A DNA stretch of 64,000 nucleotides from Brachybacterium faecium DSM 4810. GTDB lineage: Bacteria > Actinomycetota > Actinomycetes > Actinomycetales > Dermabacteraceae. Below, in pieces: positions 1 to 8,452 of the stretch. The position numbers were made by a program, and so were the translations under genes. Location of the stretch: assembly GCA_000023405.1 (NCBI GenBank), contig CP001643.1:3286001-3350000 (forward strand), in the 5' to 3' direction. Under the pieces are notes generated by a model. That model ran no database searches, was not told the DNA's origin, and worked only from the letters and a program-made list of their open reading frames with translations. Positions within the stretch are counted from its first letter, which is position 1. Each line of letters starts with the position of its first letter.

Positions 1-32
1 CTGCTGCGCCGCGGCAGGTTGCGGCGACCGAG

Positions 33-830
33 GTGCCGCCGCCGGAGACGGGCCGGGCGCTGCTGGGCGAGCTGGAGCAGGATGCGGGATACCGGGTGCG
101 CCGCTCGCAGGGCGCCGCCGACTGGCTGCTGCTGCACACGGTGGCCGGGGCCGGGATCCTGCGCGGGGCCGACGGCGCCTCGCTGCCGGTCCGCCCCGGA
201 CAGGCGGCGCTGCTCGCCCCGGGCGCGCTGCACGACTACGGCACGGACCCCGCCGCCGGGCGCTGGCGCCTGCTGTACAGCCACTTCCATCCTCCGGCCA
301 CCTGGCTCGCCCTGCTGGGCTGGCCGGAGGTCACCCCCGGCATCGGCACGATCCGACTGGGTACCGAGGTGGAGGTGCGGGTGCGGCAGGCGCTGCGCGG
401 TGCGGCCCGCGCCGCACGCCTGGCCGTGGGCCGGCCGGAGCTGTTCGCGCTCAACGGCATCGAAGCCGCGCTGCTCTGGTACGACACGCAGAACCCGCGC
501 CGCCACCAGCTCGACGAGCGCGTGCTCGCGGTGCTCGAGCACGTCGACGCCCACCTCGCGACCGATCTCGACGCCGCAGAGCTGGCACGAGTGGCGCACC
601 TGTCCCCCTCGCGACTGTCGCACCTGTTCACCGCCCAGGTGGGCACCTCGCTCGCCCGCTATGTGGAGGCGCAGCGGCTCGAGCTGGCGGCCCGGCTGCT
701 GGAGATGACGCCCGAGCCGGTGGCGGACATCGCCGGCCGGGTCGGGTTCCGCGATCCGCTGTACTTCTCGCGCCGCTTCCGCACGCTGCGCGGGGTGAGC
801 CCGTCGGAGCATCGGGCGCGGCACCGCTGA
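33..830 (+). CDS. AraC-family transcriptional regulator, possibly cut at the left edge
   Basis: Cytoplasmic DNA-binding regulator of the AraC/XylS family, 265 residues when read from the GTG at 33. The first ~150 residues look like a cupin-type effector-binding domain. Residues ~175-262 carry the paired helix-turn-helix region: first helix pair around AELARVAHLSPSRLSHLF, second ending in the family-typical DPLYFSRRFR followed by GVSP. The reading frame stays open to the first bases of the window and no clear Shine-Dalgarno precedes the GTG, so the true start may lie further left. The family usually has 270-300 residues, so little would be missing. The effector is unknown; the sugar-utilisation setting suggests a carbohydrate. 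Family assignment is firm, target genes are not known. Confidence 0.88.
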   Translation: MPPPETGRALLGELEQDAGYRVRRSQGAADWLLLHTVAGAGILRGADGASLPVRPGQAALLAPGALHDYGTDPAAGRWRLLYSHFHPPATWLALLGWPEVTPGIGTIRLGTEVEVRVRQALRGAARAARLAVGRPELFALNGIEAALLWYDTQNPRRHQLDERVLAVLEHVDAHLATDLDAAELARVAHLSPSRLSHLFTAQVGTSLARYVEAQRLELAARLLEMTPEPVADIAGRVGFRDPLYFSRRFRTLRGVSPSEHRARHR

Positions 831-915
831 GCCGGCGCTGAGCGGCATCGCTGGGCCGGTGCGGGGCGACACCGCAGCGCGGAGACGGGCGGCACCTTTC
901 CTCCACACACGCTTC

Positions 916-998
916 TCATCCACATTCCCATCCACTGCGGACGCGTTTTCCCTGCTCCTCTTTCCCTCCCCACAACAAGGTTATCCACACTATCCACA
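916..998. other. AT-richer intergenic pocket with DnaA-box-like 9-mers
   Basis: The gap between the AraC gene and the HNH gene contains TCATCCACA (916-924), TTATCCACA (981-989, identical to the classical DnaA box) and directly abutting CTATCCACA (990-998). The pocket is visibly richer in A and T than its surroundings. No dnaA, dnaN or other replication gene is nearby, so this is not presented as an origin. A TAAAAT element at 1038-1043 could be a -10 box for the HNH gene. Chance or DnaA-titrating sites are both possible. Confidence 0.3.
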
Positions 999-1103
999 TA
1001 TTCGTCTCGAGGGCTGGCGGGAGACGGTGTGCGACGGTAAAATGAGGGCACGTGAAGAATGCTGGCGACGATGCCGGTGAATTCAGAGCAAGGGGGTGAC
1101 GAG

Positions 1104-2612
1104 ATGTCTTCGGCGATCGATCCGCAGGGCCGGGAGAGCCGCGATATCCCGGCACCGTCCTTCCCCGCCGCAGAGCCTCCGCGCACCCCGGTGCGGGCCC
1201 GCACTCCGCTGGATCCGCAGGATTTCGCCGCCCGCACCGTCACCGAGCCGGGCTCCCTCGAAGCGCAGGTGGCGCTCGAGCTCTTCTCCACCCACCACCA
1301 GGAGGCCCGCGCCTACGCGACGCGGCTCCGCCGGCTCGCGACGCTCTGGGACGACACCGACGAGGACGGCGACGCCTACGCGGATCTCGTCGCCGAAGCG
1401 CGCCGGGTCACCCTCGATCAGGCTCGCACGCTGCTGCGCGATGCCGCTCTCGCCGTCACGTCCCTGCCGCACACCCTGGAGCGGCTCGACGCCGGACACA
1501 TGCCCGTCTCCTGGTTCGAGCAGATCCTGCGCCGCGTCCGGCACCTCACGCCGGAGCAGTGCCGGCAGCTCGACGATCGGGTCGCCGACTGGGACCTGGC
1601 GAACATCAGGCGCGACCGCTTCACCCGGGAGCTGGGGATTCTGATCGCCTGGTTCGGAGTGGCGGCCACCCGGCCCTCGCCGCAGGAGCAGCGTGCCGTC
1701 GCGCTCGAGGTGAACCCCGAGCACGACGGCACCGCCTGCCTCCACCTCACCGGGCCGGTCCACGAGATCGTCGACCTCTCCCACCGCCTCGATGCCGCGG
1801 CCCGCGCGGTCCAGGACGAGCAGCGCCGCGCGCTGGCGGATGGCCGCCCTGTGCCTTTCGACATCGACGGCGCCGCCAGCCGCGAGGGCCGCCATCTGAC
1901 CCTCGCGGCGCTGCGCTACGCGATCCTCACCCGCTCCGTGCTCGAAACCGGCGGCATCGAGGCGCCCGGGAGCTGGCTGCGACTGCAGGTGGTGGTCCCG
2001 GCGATGACGCTGCTCGGCGAGTCCGAGGCCCCCGGCACGATCGACGGGACCATCCCGCTGCCCGCCCCGATGGCCCGTCACCTCGCAGCCGGCGAATCCA
2101 CCTGGTACCGGATCCTCACCGACCCCTCCGACGGCGCATTCCTGCCGCTGCCGGCGAAACGCTACTCCCCTACCCTCGCGATGCAGGAACATCTGCGCCT
2201 TCTCAATCCCGTCTGCGCCGTTCCCGGATGCACCAGGAACACCTGCACGATCGGGGAAGCGGATCATATCGAGGAATACGATCACGAAAATCCCGAGAAC
2301 GGTGGCCGGACGGCGATCGAGAATCTTCATCGATTGTGCTGGAAGCACCACAGGTTGAAGACACTCGGACTCCTCGATCCCGTCCGCGAACCGGACGGCA
2401 GCACCACCTGGATCCTCTACGGACGCGCAGTGCGGCGGGAACGGCAGAACACGGATCTGCTCACCCCGGCCCTCGCCGAGGCCCTCCAGCGCTCCTGGGA
2501 GATCTACGAGGAGACGCTCGTCTGGGACGAGGCACGCCACCGCGGACTCCTCGAGGACGCCGACCCGGCGCCACTGCCCGATCCGGCGCCGCACCCCGAG
2601 CCGCCCTTCTGA
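1104..2612 (+). CDS. HNH endonuclease-signature protein (DUF222 / 13E12 repeat family)
   Basis: A 502-residue protein with the architecture of the actinobacterial 13E12/DUF222 family: a long helical DUF222 region followed near residues 370-415 by an HNH nuclease motif. The motif includes CAVPGCTRN, the EADHIEEYDH stretch and the terminal LCWKHHRLK, so Cys, His and Asn candidates for metal and catalysis are present. In-frame ATGs at 1059 and 1074 exist, but the one at 1104 has AGGGGG at 1091-1096 at good spacing and is preferred. The family is multicopy in many actinobacteria and its biological role is unsettled; DNA cleavage is inferred from the motif only. It stands alone on this strand and converges on the RNase J gene. 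Confidence 0.9.
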   Translation: MSSAIDPQGRESRDIPAPSFPAAEPPRTPVRARTPLDPQDFAARTVTEPGSLEAQVALELFSTHHQEARAYATRLRRLATLWDDTDEDGDAYADLVAEARRVTLDQARTLLRDAALAVTSLPHTLERLDAGHMPVSWFEQILRRVRHLTPEQCRQLDDRVADWDLANIRRDRFTRELGILIAWFGVAATRPSPQEQRAVALEVNPEHDGTACLHLTGPVHEIVDLSHRLDAAARAVQDEQRRALADGRPVPFDIDGAASREGRHLTLAALRYAILTRSVLETGGIEAPGSWLRLQVVVPAMTLLGESEAPGTIDGTIPLPAPMARHLAAGESTWYRILTDPSDGAFLPLPAKRYSPTLAMQEHLRLLNPVCAVPGCTRNTCTIGEADHIEEYDHENPENGGRTAIENLHRLCWKHHRLKTLGLLDPVREPDGSTTWILYGRAVRRERQNTDLLTPALAEALQRSWEIYEETLVWDEARHRGLLEDADPAPLPDPAPHPEPPF

Positions 2613-2628
2613 GCCCACCGACGGCGAA

Positions 2629-2666
2629 GACCCCTCCGCACCCGTCAAGAACGGGGCAGAGGGGCC
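2629..2666. terminator. Imperfect hairpin between convergent HNH and RNase J genes
   Basis: CCCCTCCGCACCCGT (from 2631) can pair with ACGGGGCAGAGGGG (ending at 2664), with a short loop and a few mismatches. It lies between two gene ends that face each other, so a bidirectional terminator is the natural reading. There is no long T-run on either side. Confidence 0.45.
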
Positions 2667-2737
2667 TTCGCGGCGAGGTCGATCAGGCTCTGCTCATTGC
2701 CCGATCTCCTGCCGCTCGCACGCTCGCAGCACGTCGA

Positions 2738-4423
2738 TCAGGCGTCGACCACGACCGCCTGGACGGCGGGCTCGCGGCGGTAGGTACGGCGCAGGTAGCT
2801 GCCGACCGTCTCGACGATGATGTCCTCGATCTCGGCGATGTCCTCGACGTTGTCGGACTTCGCCCGCGCCAGTGCCTTGTTCACCTGGGCCTCGGCACCC
2901 TCGAAGGTGCGCTTGTCGTGCACGAAGCCCTTCGAGAGGAACTCGACCGGCTCGACCGGCTTGTAGGACTTCGGGTCGATCAGCGCGACCACGGTGACCA
3001 CACCGCCGCCGGAGAGCATGCGGCGCTCGGCGAGGGTGTCCTCGGTGGCAGTGCCGATGGTCTGGCCGTCCACGTACACCAGCCCCGCCTCGACCTTGCC
3101 GGAGATCTTCGCCTGACCGGCCACGAGGTCCACGGTCACGCCGTCCTGGGCGATGACGATGTTCTTCTCCGGCACGCCGGTGCGGCGGGCCAGCTCGGCG
3201 TTGGCGTGCAGATGCTTGGACTCGCCGTGCACCGGCATCACGTTCTTGGGGCGCACGATGTTGTAGCAGTACACCAGCTCGCCGGCGCTCGCGTGGCCGG
3301 AGACGTGCACCTTCGCGTTGCCCTTGTGGACGATGTTCGCGCCCAGATCGGTGAGCTTGTTGATGATCCCGTAGATCGCGTTCTCGTTGCCGGGGATCAG
3401 CGAGGAGGCCATGAGCACGGTGTCGCCCTCGCCCACCTGGATCTGGTGATCGCCGTTGGCCATGCGGGCCAGCGCCGCCATCGGCTCACCCTGCGAGCCG
3501 GTGCAGATCAGGGTGACCTTGTGGTCCGGCATCGACTGGATCTTGCGGAAGTCGACGACCAGGCCCTTGGGGATGTCCAGGTACTCGAGGTCGCGGGCGA
3601 TCCCCATGTTGCGCACCATCGAGCGGCCCACGAAGGCGACCTTGCGGCCGTTGGCGTGGGCGGCGTTGAGCACCTGCTGGATGCGGTGCACGTGGCTGGC
3701 GAAGCTGGAGACGATGATCCGCCGCGGCGACGAGGTGAACACCTGATCGATCGCCGGGTTCAGATCCCGCTCCGACATCGTGAAGCCGGGGACCTCCGCG
3801 TTGGTGGAGTCGGTGAGGAACAGGTCCACACCCTCCTCGCCGAGCCGCGCGAAGGCGCGCAGGTCGGTGATGCGGCCGTCCAGCGGGAACTGGTCCATCT
3901 TGAAGTCGCCCGTGTGCAGCACGGTCCCGGCCCGGGTGCGGAGGAAGACCGCGAGGCTGTCGGGGATCGAGTGGTTGACCGCCACGAACTCCAGGTCGAA
4001 GACGCCCGCCTTGTGCTTCTGCCCCGCCTCGACCTGGATGGTCTTCGGGGTGATGCGGTGCTCCTTGAGCTTCGCGGTGATGAACGCGAGAGTCAGCTCT
4101 GAACCGATCAGCGGGATGTCGGCCCGCTCCTTGAGCAGGTACGGGACACCACCGATATGGTCCTCGTGGCCGTGCGTGAGCACGATGCACTCGATGTCGT
4201 CCAGGCGGTCCCGGATGGAGGTGAAGTCCGGCAGGATCACGTCGATGCCGGGCTGGTGCTCCTCGGGGAAGAGCACGCCGCAGTCGACGATCATGAGCTT
4301 GCCGGCGTGCTCGAACACCGTCATGTTGCGGCCGACCTCGCCGAGGCCGCCGAGCGCGGTGATGCGCATGCCGTTCTTGGGCAGGCGCGGGGGTGCGGTG
4401 AGCTTGGTGCGGGGAGAGGGCAT
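2738..4423 (-). CDS. rnj: Ribonuclease J
   Basis: RNase J, a metallo-beta-lactamase/beta-CASP ribonuclease with 5'-3' exonuclease and endonuclease activity in RNA processing and decay. The 561-residue length is normal for the family. Residues ~20-240 form the metallo-beta-lactamase domain, with the zinc-binding THGHEDH motif at 83-89 and HTGDFKMD further on. The beta-CASP region follows, then HVSGHAS and a C-terminal domain from about residue 450. The ATG at 4423 gives the expected N-terminus (MRITALGGLGEVGRN begins at residue 19). In many actinobacteria this gene follows dapA; here it is a single gene convergent with the HNH gene. It looks like a housekeeping gene at the border of the sugar region. 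Confidence 0.96.
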   Translation of the reverse strand: MPSPRTKLTAPPRLPKNGMRITALGGLGEVGRNMTVFEHAGKLMIVDCGVLFPEEHQPGIDVILPDFTSIRDRLDDIECIVLTHGHEDHIGGVPYLLKERADIPLIGSELTLAFITAKLKEHRITPKTIQVEAGQKHKAGVFDLEFVAVNHSIPDSLAVFLRTRAGTVLHTGDFKMDQFPLDGRITDLRAFARLGEEGVDLFLTDSTNAEVPGFTMSERDLNPAIDQVFTSSPRRIIVSSFASHVHRIQQVLNAAHANGRKVAFVGRSMVRNMGIARDLEYLDIPKGLVVDFRKIQSMPDHKVTLICTGSQGEPMAALARMANGDHQIQVGEGDTVLMASSLIPGNENAIYGIINKLTDLGANIVHKGNAKVHVSGHASAGELVYCYNIVRPKNVMPVHGESKHLHANAELARRTGVPEKNIVIAQDGVTVDLVAGQAKISGKVEAGLVYVDGQTIGTATEDTLAERRMLSGGGVVTVVALIDPKSYKPVEPVEFLSKGFVHDKRTFEGAEAQVNKALARAKSDNVEDIAEIEDIIVETVGSYLRRTYRREPAVQAVVVDA

Positions 4424-4623
4424 AGGAGTGTCTTCTATCGTCGAAGGGTCATGGACAGAGGTCTCGTGGTGCCGCGCGCGTCGCAGAGCTCGCTGCAGCG
4501 GTCACACCCTCCAACGTACGCCAGGAAAGCGTCAGAACCGCATTCATGCCGGATTGCCCACGTTGCGGAGCGCGTCGCCCCGTTCCGTCCGCGCAGCCGA
4601 TCCGGCGCTCTCTCCAGGGCCGA

Positions 4624-4637
4624 CGGGCGATAGCCCG
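4624..4637 (-). terminator. Small hairpin after the alpha/beta hydrolase gene
   Basis: CGGGC, a four-base loop GATA and GCCCG form a short perfect stem seven bases past the stop codon of the hydrolase gene, at the end of a long minus-strand operon. The stem is only 5 bp and lacks a U-tract, so the terminator role is tentative. Confidence 0.3.
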
Positions 4638-4644
4638 CTCCCGT

Positions 4645-5583
4645 TCAGCGGAGATGCTCGAGGAATGCGTCGAGCGAGCGTTCGGCGCGGAAGGTGTGCC
4701 CGCCGTCGGTGACCACGAGCTCGGGCGGGACGGCGCCGTGCTCCTCCCAGGCCGGTCCGAGCCGCGCGAAGGCGGCGCGGGTCGCCTCGATCGGGAAGAT
4801 GTGGTCGCGTTCGCCGGCCTCGATCACCAGCGGTCGGGGGGCCACGAGGGCGGCGATGTCCGCCATCTCGAACTCGGGCAGCACCCCGGGGATGAGGTTG
4901 CAGGGGCAGTGCCGGATCGAGCAGAAACTCGCCTCGAAGGTGCAGAAATAGGTCGCGACCAGCGCCGCGGCGAGCGACGGATCCGCAGCGGCGAGCAGCA
5001 GCGAGACGGCTCCTCCCCCGGAGCCTCCCGCCACCGCCACCCGCTCCGGGTCGACGCCCGGCAGCTGCCGCAGCGCCTGCACGGCGGCGCGTGCATCGGC
5101 CGCCCGCCGTCCCATCAGCGGCCGGCCGTGCAGCAGCTCGCGCGCCGCGTCGATGCCGCAGGAGTTCTCCGCGAACTCGTACGGCGGTGCATCCTCCGGA
5201 CGGGGGAACCGCCGCCTGCCGAAGCTGAGCATCTCCGGGCTCAGCACGGTGAGCCCGGCCCGGACCAGCTTGTGCGCGAGCCCGTCGTGATACTCGTCGA
5301 CCGGGTCGGTGCGCACCAGATCGTCGATGCCGCGGCCGTGGCCCGCCACGAGCACCACCCCGGCCCCGGTGGCCTGCGCCGGATCGGGGCGCAGCAGGAA
5401 CGCCGGGATCTCCTCGCCCTCGGGCGTGACCACCTGGACCTCGACCGGCTCGCCGCCACCCGGGTCGGAAGGGAGCCGCGCGAGCCGCCCCTGCCCGGTT
5501 CCGGCGAAATCGAGCCCGAGCAGCTCGCGCAGCCGTTCACGCCGTGCTGCGGTGCGGGCGGTCGGGGCGGTCGGGGCTGTCAT
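4645..5583 (-). CDS. Alpha/beta hydrolase, acetyl-esterase-like (Abhydrolase_7 type)
   Basis: Predicted serine hydrolase of 312 residues with no signal peptide. The triad can be placed: Ser188 in GGSGGG, Asp260 in GERDHIF and His296 in DGGHTF. The segment CSIRHCPCNLIPGVL before the Asp strand resembles the Abhydrolase_7/dienelactone-hydrolase-like esterases often found with plant polysaccharide genes. It is the last gene of the minus-strand operon headed by the permease at 11693, 48 bases after the second permease, with its own GGAGG just before the ATG at 5583. By context it probably removes ester groups (acetyl or methyl) from imported pectic oligosaccharides. Substrate is inference. Confidence 0.82.
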   Translation of the reverse strand: MTAPTAPTARTAARRERLRELLGLDFAGTGQGRLARLPSDPGGGEPVEVQVVTPEGEEIPAFLLRPDPAQATGAGVVLVAGHGRGIDDLVRTDPVDEYHDGLAHKLVRAGLTVLSPEMLSFGRRRFPRPEDAPPYEFAENSCGIDAARELLHGRPLMGRRAADARAAVQALRQLPGVDPERVAVAGGSGGGAVSLLLAAADPSLAAALVATYFCTFEASFCSIRHCPCNLIPGVLPEFEMADIAALVAPRPLVIEAGERDHIFPIEATRAAFARLGPAWEEHGAVPPELVVTDGGHTFRAERSLDAFLEHLR

Positions 5584-5631
5584 TTGTCCTCCTGGAGACG
5601 TGGTGGTCCGTGCGCGCTGTCGTGGCTGCTG

Positions 5632-6594
5632 TCAGCCCTTCACCGAGCCGATCAGCGCGCCCTTGACGAAGTAGCGCTGGATGAACGGGTAGACCATGAG
5701 CATCGGCAGGGTGGCCACGGTGATCACGGCCATCTTCACGGACTGCGCCGGCGGGACCACGTCCACGGCGCCGGCATCGGCGTTGACGCCGCTGGCGACG
5801 ATGACGATCTGGCGCAGCAGCACCTGGATCGGCCACTTCGAGGAGTCGTTGATGTACAGCACCGCGTGCATGTACGTGTTCCAGTAGGTCACGCCGTAGA
5901 ACAGGCCGATCGTGGCGATCGAGGCGATCGAGAGCGGCAGCACGATCCTCACGAACACGCCGAGCTCGGAGCAGCCGTCGATGCGCGCGGACTCCTCGAG
6001 GCTCTCCGGGATCCCGGAGAAGAAGTTCCGCATGATCACGAAGTTGAAGGCGTTGATCAGCACCGGCAGCACGAGCGACCACAGCGAGTCGAGCAGGCCC
6101 AGCTTGCTCACCACGATGAAGGTGGGGATCATCCCGCCGCTGAACAGCATGGTGAACACGACCATGAAGTTGATGACGCGCCGCCCCACCAGCCGCGGCT
6201 TGGCCAGGGCGTACGCCATCAGCGCGGTCACCAGCAGGCTGAGGAAGGTGCCGCCCACGGTGACGATCGTCGAGACGCCGATGGCGCGGAAGATCGTGGG
6301 CGTGGAGAGGATGTAGCGGTAGGCGTCGAGGGTGAACTCTCGCGGCACCAGCAGGAAGTTGGAGGTGGCGAGCTCGCCGGGGGTGGCGAAGGAGCTGCCG
6401 ATGACGTGCACGAAGGGGATCACGCACAGCAGCGCGAACCCGCTGAGGATGATCACGTTGATCACCCGGAACCCCTTCTCGCCGCGGGTCAGGGGGCGCT
6501 GCGCGGGCTTCGCGCGCTTGCGCCCGGCGGGCGGCAGGACGGCGGGCGCGGTCTGGGCGGCGACGGACGGGGACGGGGAGGGCGTGGTGGTCAT
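5632..6594 (-). CDS. Carbohydrate ABC transporter permease (CUT1, LplC/YtcP type)
   Basis: Inner-membrane permease subunit of a CUT1 ABC transporter, 320 residues with about six membrane helices. The ATPase-contact (EAA) loop is visible as EESARIDGCSELG. The N-terminal region (about RVINVIILSGFALLCVIPF) and the C-terminal KGALIGSVKG match the LplC/YtcP group, which in Bacillus is tied to pectic oligosaccharides. The ATG at 6594 overlaps the stop of the upstream gene (ATGA). An open frame continues upstream, but only as read-through of another gene's strand. Partners are the LplB-type permease (start 11693) and the binding protein (start 9964). No ATPase gene is present in the operon. Confidence 0.93.
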   Translation of the reverse strand: MTTTPSPSPSVAAQTAPAVLPPAGRKRAKPAQRPLTRGEKGFRVINVIILSGFALLCVIPFVHVIGSSFATPGELATSNFLLVPREFTLDAYRYILSTPTIFRAIGVSTIVTVGGTFLSLLVTALMAYALAKPRLVGRRVINFMVVFTMLFSGGMIPTFIVVSKLGLLDSLWSLVLPVLINAFNFVIMRNFFSGIPESLEESARIDGCSELGVFVRIVLPLSIASIATIGLFYGVTYWNTYMHAVLYINDSSKWPIQVLLRQIVIVASGVNADAGAVDVVPPAQSVKMAVITVATLPMLMVYPFIQRYFVKGALIGSVKG

Positions 6595-7070
6595 GAGGGG
6601 CTCCCATCGGTGACCGGGCGGAGGGCGAAGAAGCCGGCGGCGACGAAGAACACGAACGCGACCGGGAAGAGGATCAGCTGGCTGCCCAGGAGGCAGGCGA
6701 GACCGGCGGCGAGCGCCCACCAGCCCGCGCCGCGGCGCCAGGGACGCCGGCGGGCCAGGAACAGGGCGATCACCGACAGCAGCAGCACCGCCACGAGGGT
6801 GACGCCGAACCAGGCGGCGAGGGTGTCCGCCAGCAGGCGCGCCTCCTCGACGGGGACCCCGGCCTCGGCGCCGACGAGCGCCGGCATCACCACCTGCTCG
6901 AACGTCACCTCGTCGATGCGGTTCATGGCCAGCACGAAGCCGCCCATCGTCACGAAGGACACCGCCATCCCGATCCCGAGCAGCCACTGCTCGGCGGTGC
7001 GGCGCACCCGCGGCGGCGGGGCCGTGGAGTCGCGGCGCGCGGGCCGGCGCGGCTCAGCCATGGTGGTCAT
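6591..7070 (-). CDS. Small membrane protein, DUF4064-like
   Basis: A 159-residue protein with a basic, proline-rich N-terminus and about four membrane helices (near residues 30-50, 88-108, 115-130 and 132-152). The start RTAEQWLLGIGMAVSFVTMGGF resembles DUF4064 proteins, whose function is unknown. It overlaps the end of the GH28 gene by 17 bases and the downstream permease start by four, so it is translationally coupled inside a transporter operon. An alternative ATG at 7061 would shorten it by three residues. A role in membrane organisation or transporter support is possible but unproven. Confidence 0.75.
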   Translation of the reverse strand: MTTMAEPRRPARRDSTAPPPRVRRTAEQWLLGIGMAVSFVTMGGFVLAMNRIDEVTFEQVVMPALVGAEAGVPVEEARLLADTLAAWFGVTLVAVLLLSVIALFLARRRPWRRGAGWWALAAGLACLLGSQLILFPVAFVFFVAAGFFALRPVTDGSPS

Positions 7071-8349
7071 CGCTCCCCCTCACGTCGAGGTCGAGGTCGG
7101 TGCAGGAGGTCGTCTGCACGGCCGGCCCGTCGGCCCCGCGCACCCGCACCCTGCTGAGCTCGCCGTCCGCGACGAAGCCGAGCTCGATCCCGGAGCGGGT
7201 CCGCTCCTCGACGCCGGAGGCCATCTCAGGAGCGGCGGCGCGGGGCGCGGCGGCGAAGGTGATCGACACGTCGTGCAGGCTGAAATCGCTCAGCGGCGCC
7301 TCCGGCAGGCCGAAGACGTGACCGGCCGAGGCATGCACGTTCGTGGCGGTGAGGTGGGACAGGTGCAGGGAGCGCAGGTGGGGTGTGCCGGCGTCGACGG
7401 GCCGGGCGGTGCGGTCGCCCACGTGCGGCTCCTTGCCGTCGGGGCCGCAGAAGTAGAAGGGGTTGACCGTCAGCGGGCACAGCACGTCGTCCATGACGAT
7501 GGTGCTCACGCGCACGTTCTCGACGGTGCCGCCGCGATCGCGGCGGGTCTTGAGCCGGATCCCGCGGTCGGCGCCCTGGAACACGCAGTTGCTGATCACG
7601 ACGTTGCGCACGCCGCCGCTCATCTCGCTGCCGATCACCACGCCGCCGTGGCCGCGCACCATCGTGCAGCCGGTGATGGTGACGTTCTCGGTCGCGACGC
7701 GGTCCGGGGTGCGCTCCGTGCCGGCCTTGAGCGCGATGCAGTCGTCCCCCACGTCGATGTGGCAGTCGCTGATGCGCACGTTGCGGCAGGATTCCGGGTC
7801 GATGCCGTCGGTGTTCGGCGACTCGGCGGGGTTGTGGATGTGCAGGTTCGTGAGGGTGACGTCCTCGCAGAGGGAGGGGTGCACCGTCCAGGCCGGCGAG
7901 TTGCGCAGGGCGACATCCCGGATCGTGACCCGCTCGCACTCGTGCAGGCCGATCAGGGTGGGACGCGGATGGGCCAGCTCCTCACGGCGATGGCGGAAGG
8001 TGTCCCACCAAGTCTGCCCGCCGCCGTCGATCGTGCCCAGCCCGGTGATCGCCACGTCCCGCTCGCCGTGCGCGTACAGGCAGGGCGAGTGGACCCGGCC
8101 GACGGCCCCCTCCCAGCGCGCCTCGACCGCGGGGTACAGCGCCGGATCCGGCACGAACTGCAGCAGCGCCCCGGCCTCGAGGTGCAGCTCGACGCCGCTG
8201 CGCAGGCGGAGCGCACCGGTGCGGTGCACGCCGGCGGGCACGCTCACCCGGCCGCCTCCGGCGGCTGCGGCCTCGTCGAGGGCGCGCTGCCACTGCGTCG
8301 TCGCGACGGCGGGGTCGACGAGGTCCTGCGGGGGCGAGGTGACGGTCAC
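7054..8349 (-). CDS. Glycoside hydrolase family 28 (polygalacturonase-type)
   Basis: A 431-residue right-handed beta-helix enzyme of GH28, which hydrolyses galacturonic-acid linkages in pectin. All four family signatures are present: NTDGID at 179-184, GDD at 201-203, GHG at 233-235 and RLK at 265-267. Asp181, Asp202 and Asp203 are the expected catalytic acids. The GTG at 8349 is chosen because AAAGG lies just upstream; an open frame extends to 8436 without a ribosome site. There is no signal peptide, so it should act in the cytoplasm on imported oligogalacturonides or rhamnogalacturonides, probably as an exo-enzyme. It lies between the binding-protein gene and the second permease. Confidence 0.93.
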   Translation of the reverse strand: MTVTSPPQDLVDPAVATTQWQRALDEAAAAGGGRVSVPAGVHRTGALRLRSGVELHLEAGALLQFVPDPALYPAVEARWEGAVGRVHSPCLYAHGERDVAITGLGTIDGGGQTWWDTFRHRREELAHPRPTLIGLHECERVTIRDVALRNSPAWTVHPSLCEDVTLTNLHIHNPAESPNTDGIDPESCRNVRISDCHIDVGDDCIALKAGTERTPDRVATENVTITGCTMVRGHGGVVIGSEMSGGVRNVVISNCVFQGADRGIRLKTRRDRGGTVENVRVSTIVMDDVLCPLTVNPFYFCGPDGKEPHVGDRTARPVDAGTPHLRSLHLSHLTATNVHASAGHVFGLPEAPLSDFSLHDVSITFAAAPRAAAPEMASGVEERTRSGIELGFVADGELSRVRVRGADGPAVQTTSCTDLDLDVRGSDDHHG

Positions 8350-8418
8350 GGCGGAGCCTTTCGGGGCGGGAGGGCCGACGGGCGGCGAGGGGCGGCAGGG
8401 CGGGGACGGCGCCGTCTG

Positions 8419-8438
8419 CGGTGCCGGATGCGGCACCG
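8419..8438 (-). terminator. Intercistronic hairpin between binding-protein and GH28 genes
   Basis: CGGTGCCG, loop GATG, CGGCACCG form a perfect 8-bp stem in the 103-base gap between the binding-protein stop (8453) and the GH28 start (8349). No U-tract follows. Such a hairpin within an operon can cause partial termination or protect the upstream mRNA, giving more binding protein than enzyme. Confidence 0.5.
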
Positions 8439-8452
8439 TCCCCTGCGGCGGA

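Noticed and set aside
1104-2612. HNH protein considered as part of a homing or insertion element
   Set aside because: No flanking inverted repeats, target duplication, intron or transposase is visible; the family is commonly multicopy as stand-alone genes.
1559-4102. An 847-codon plus-strand frame crossing the end of the HNH gene and RNase J
   Set aside because: It runs through two well-supported genes and their terminator region in a different frame; no recognisable motif.
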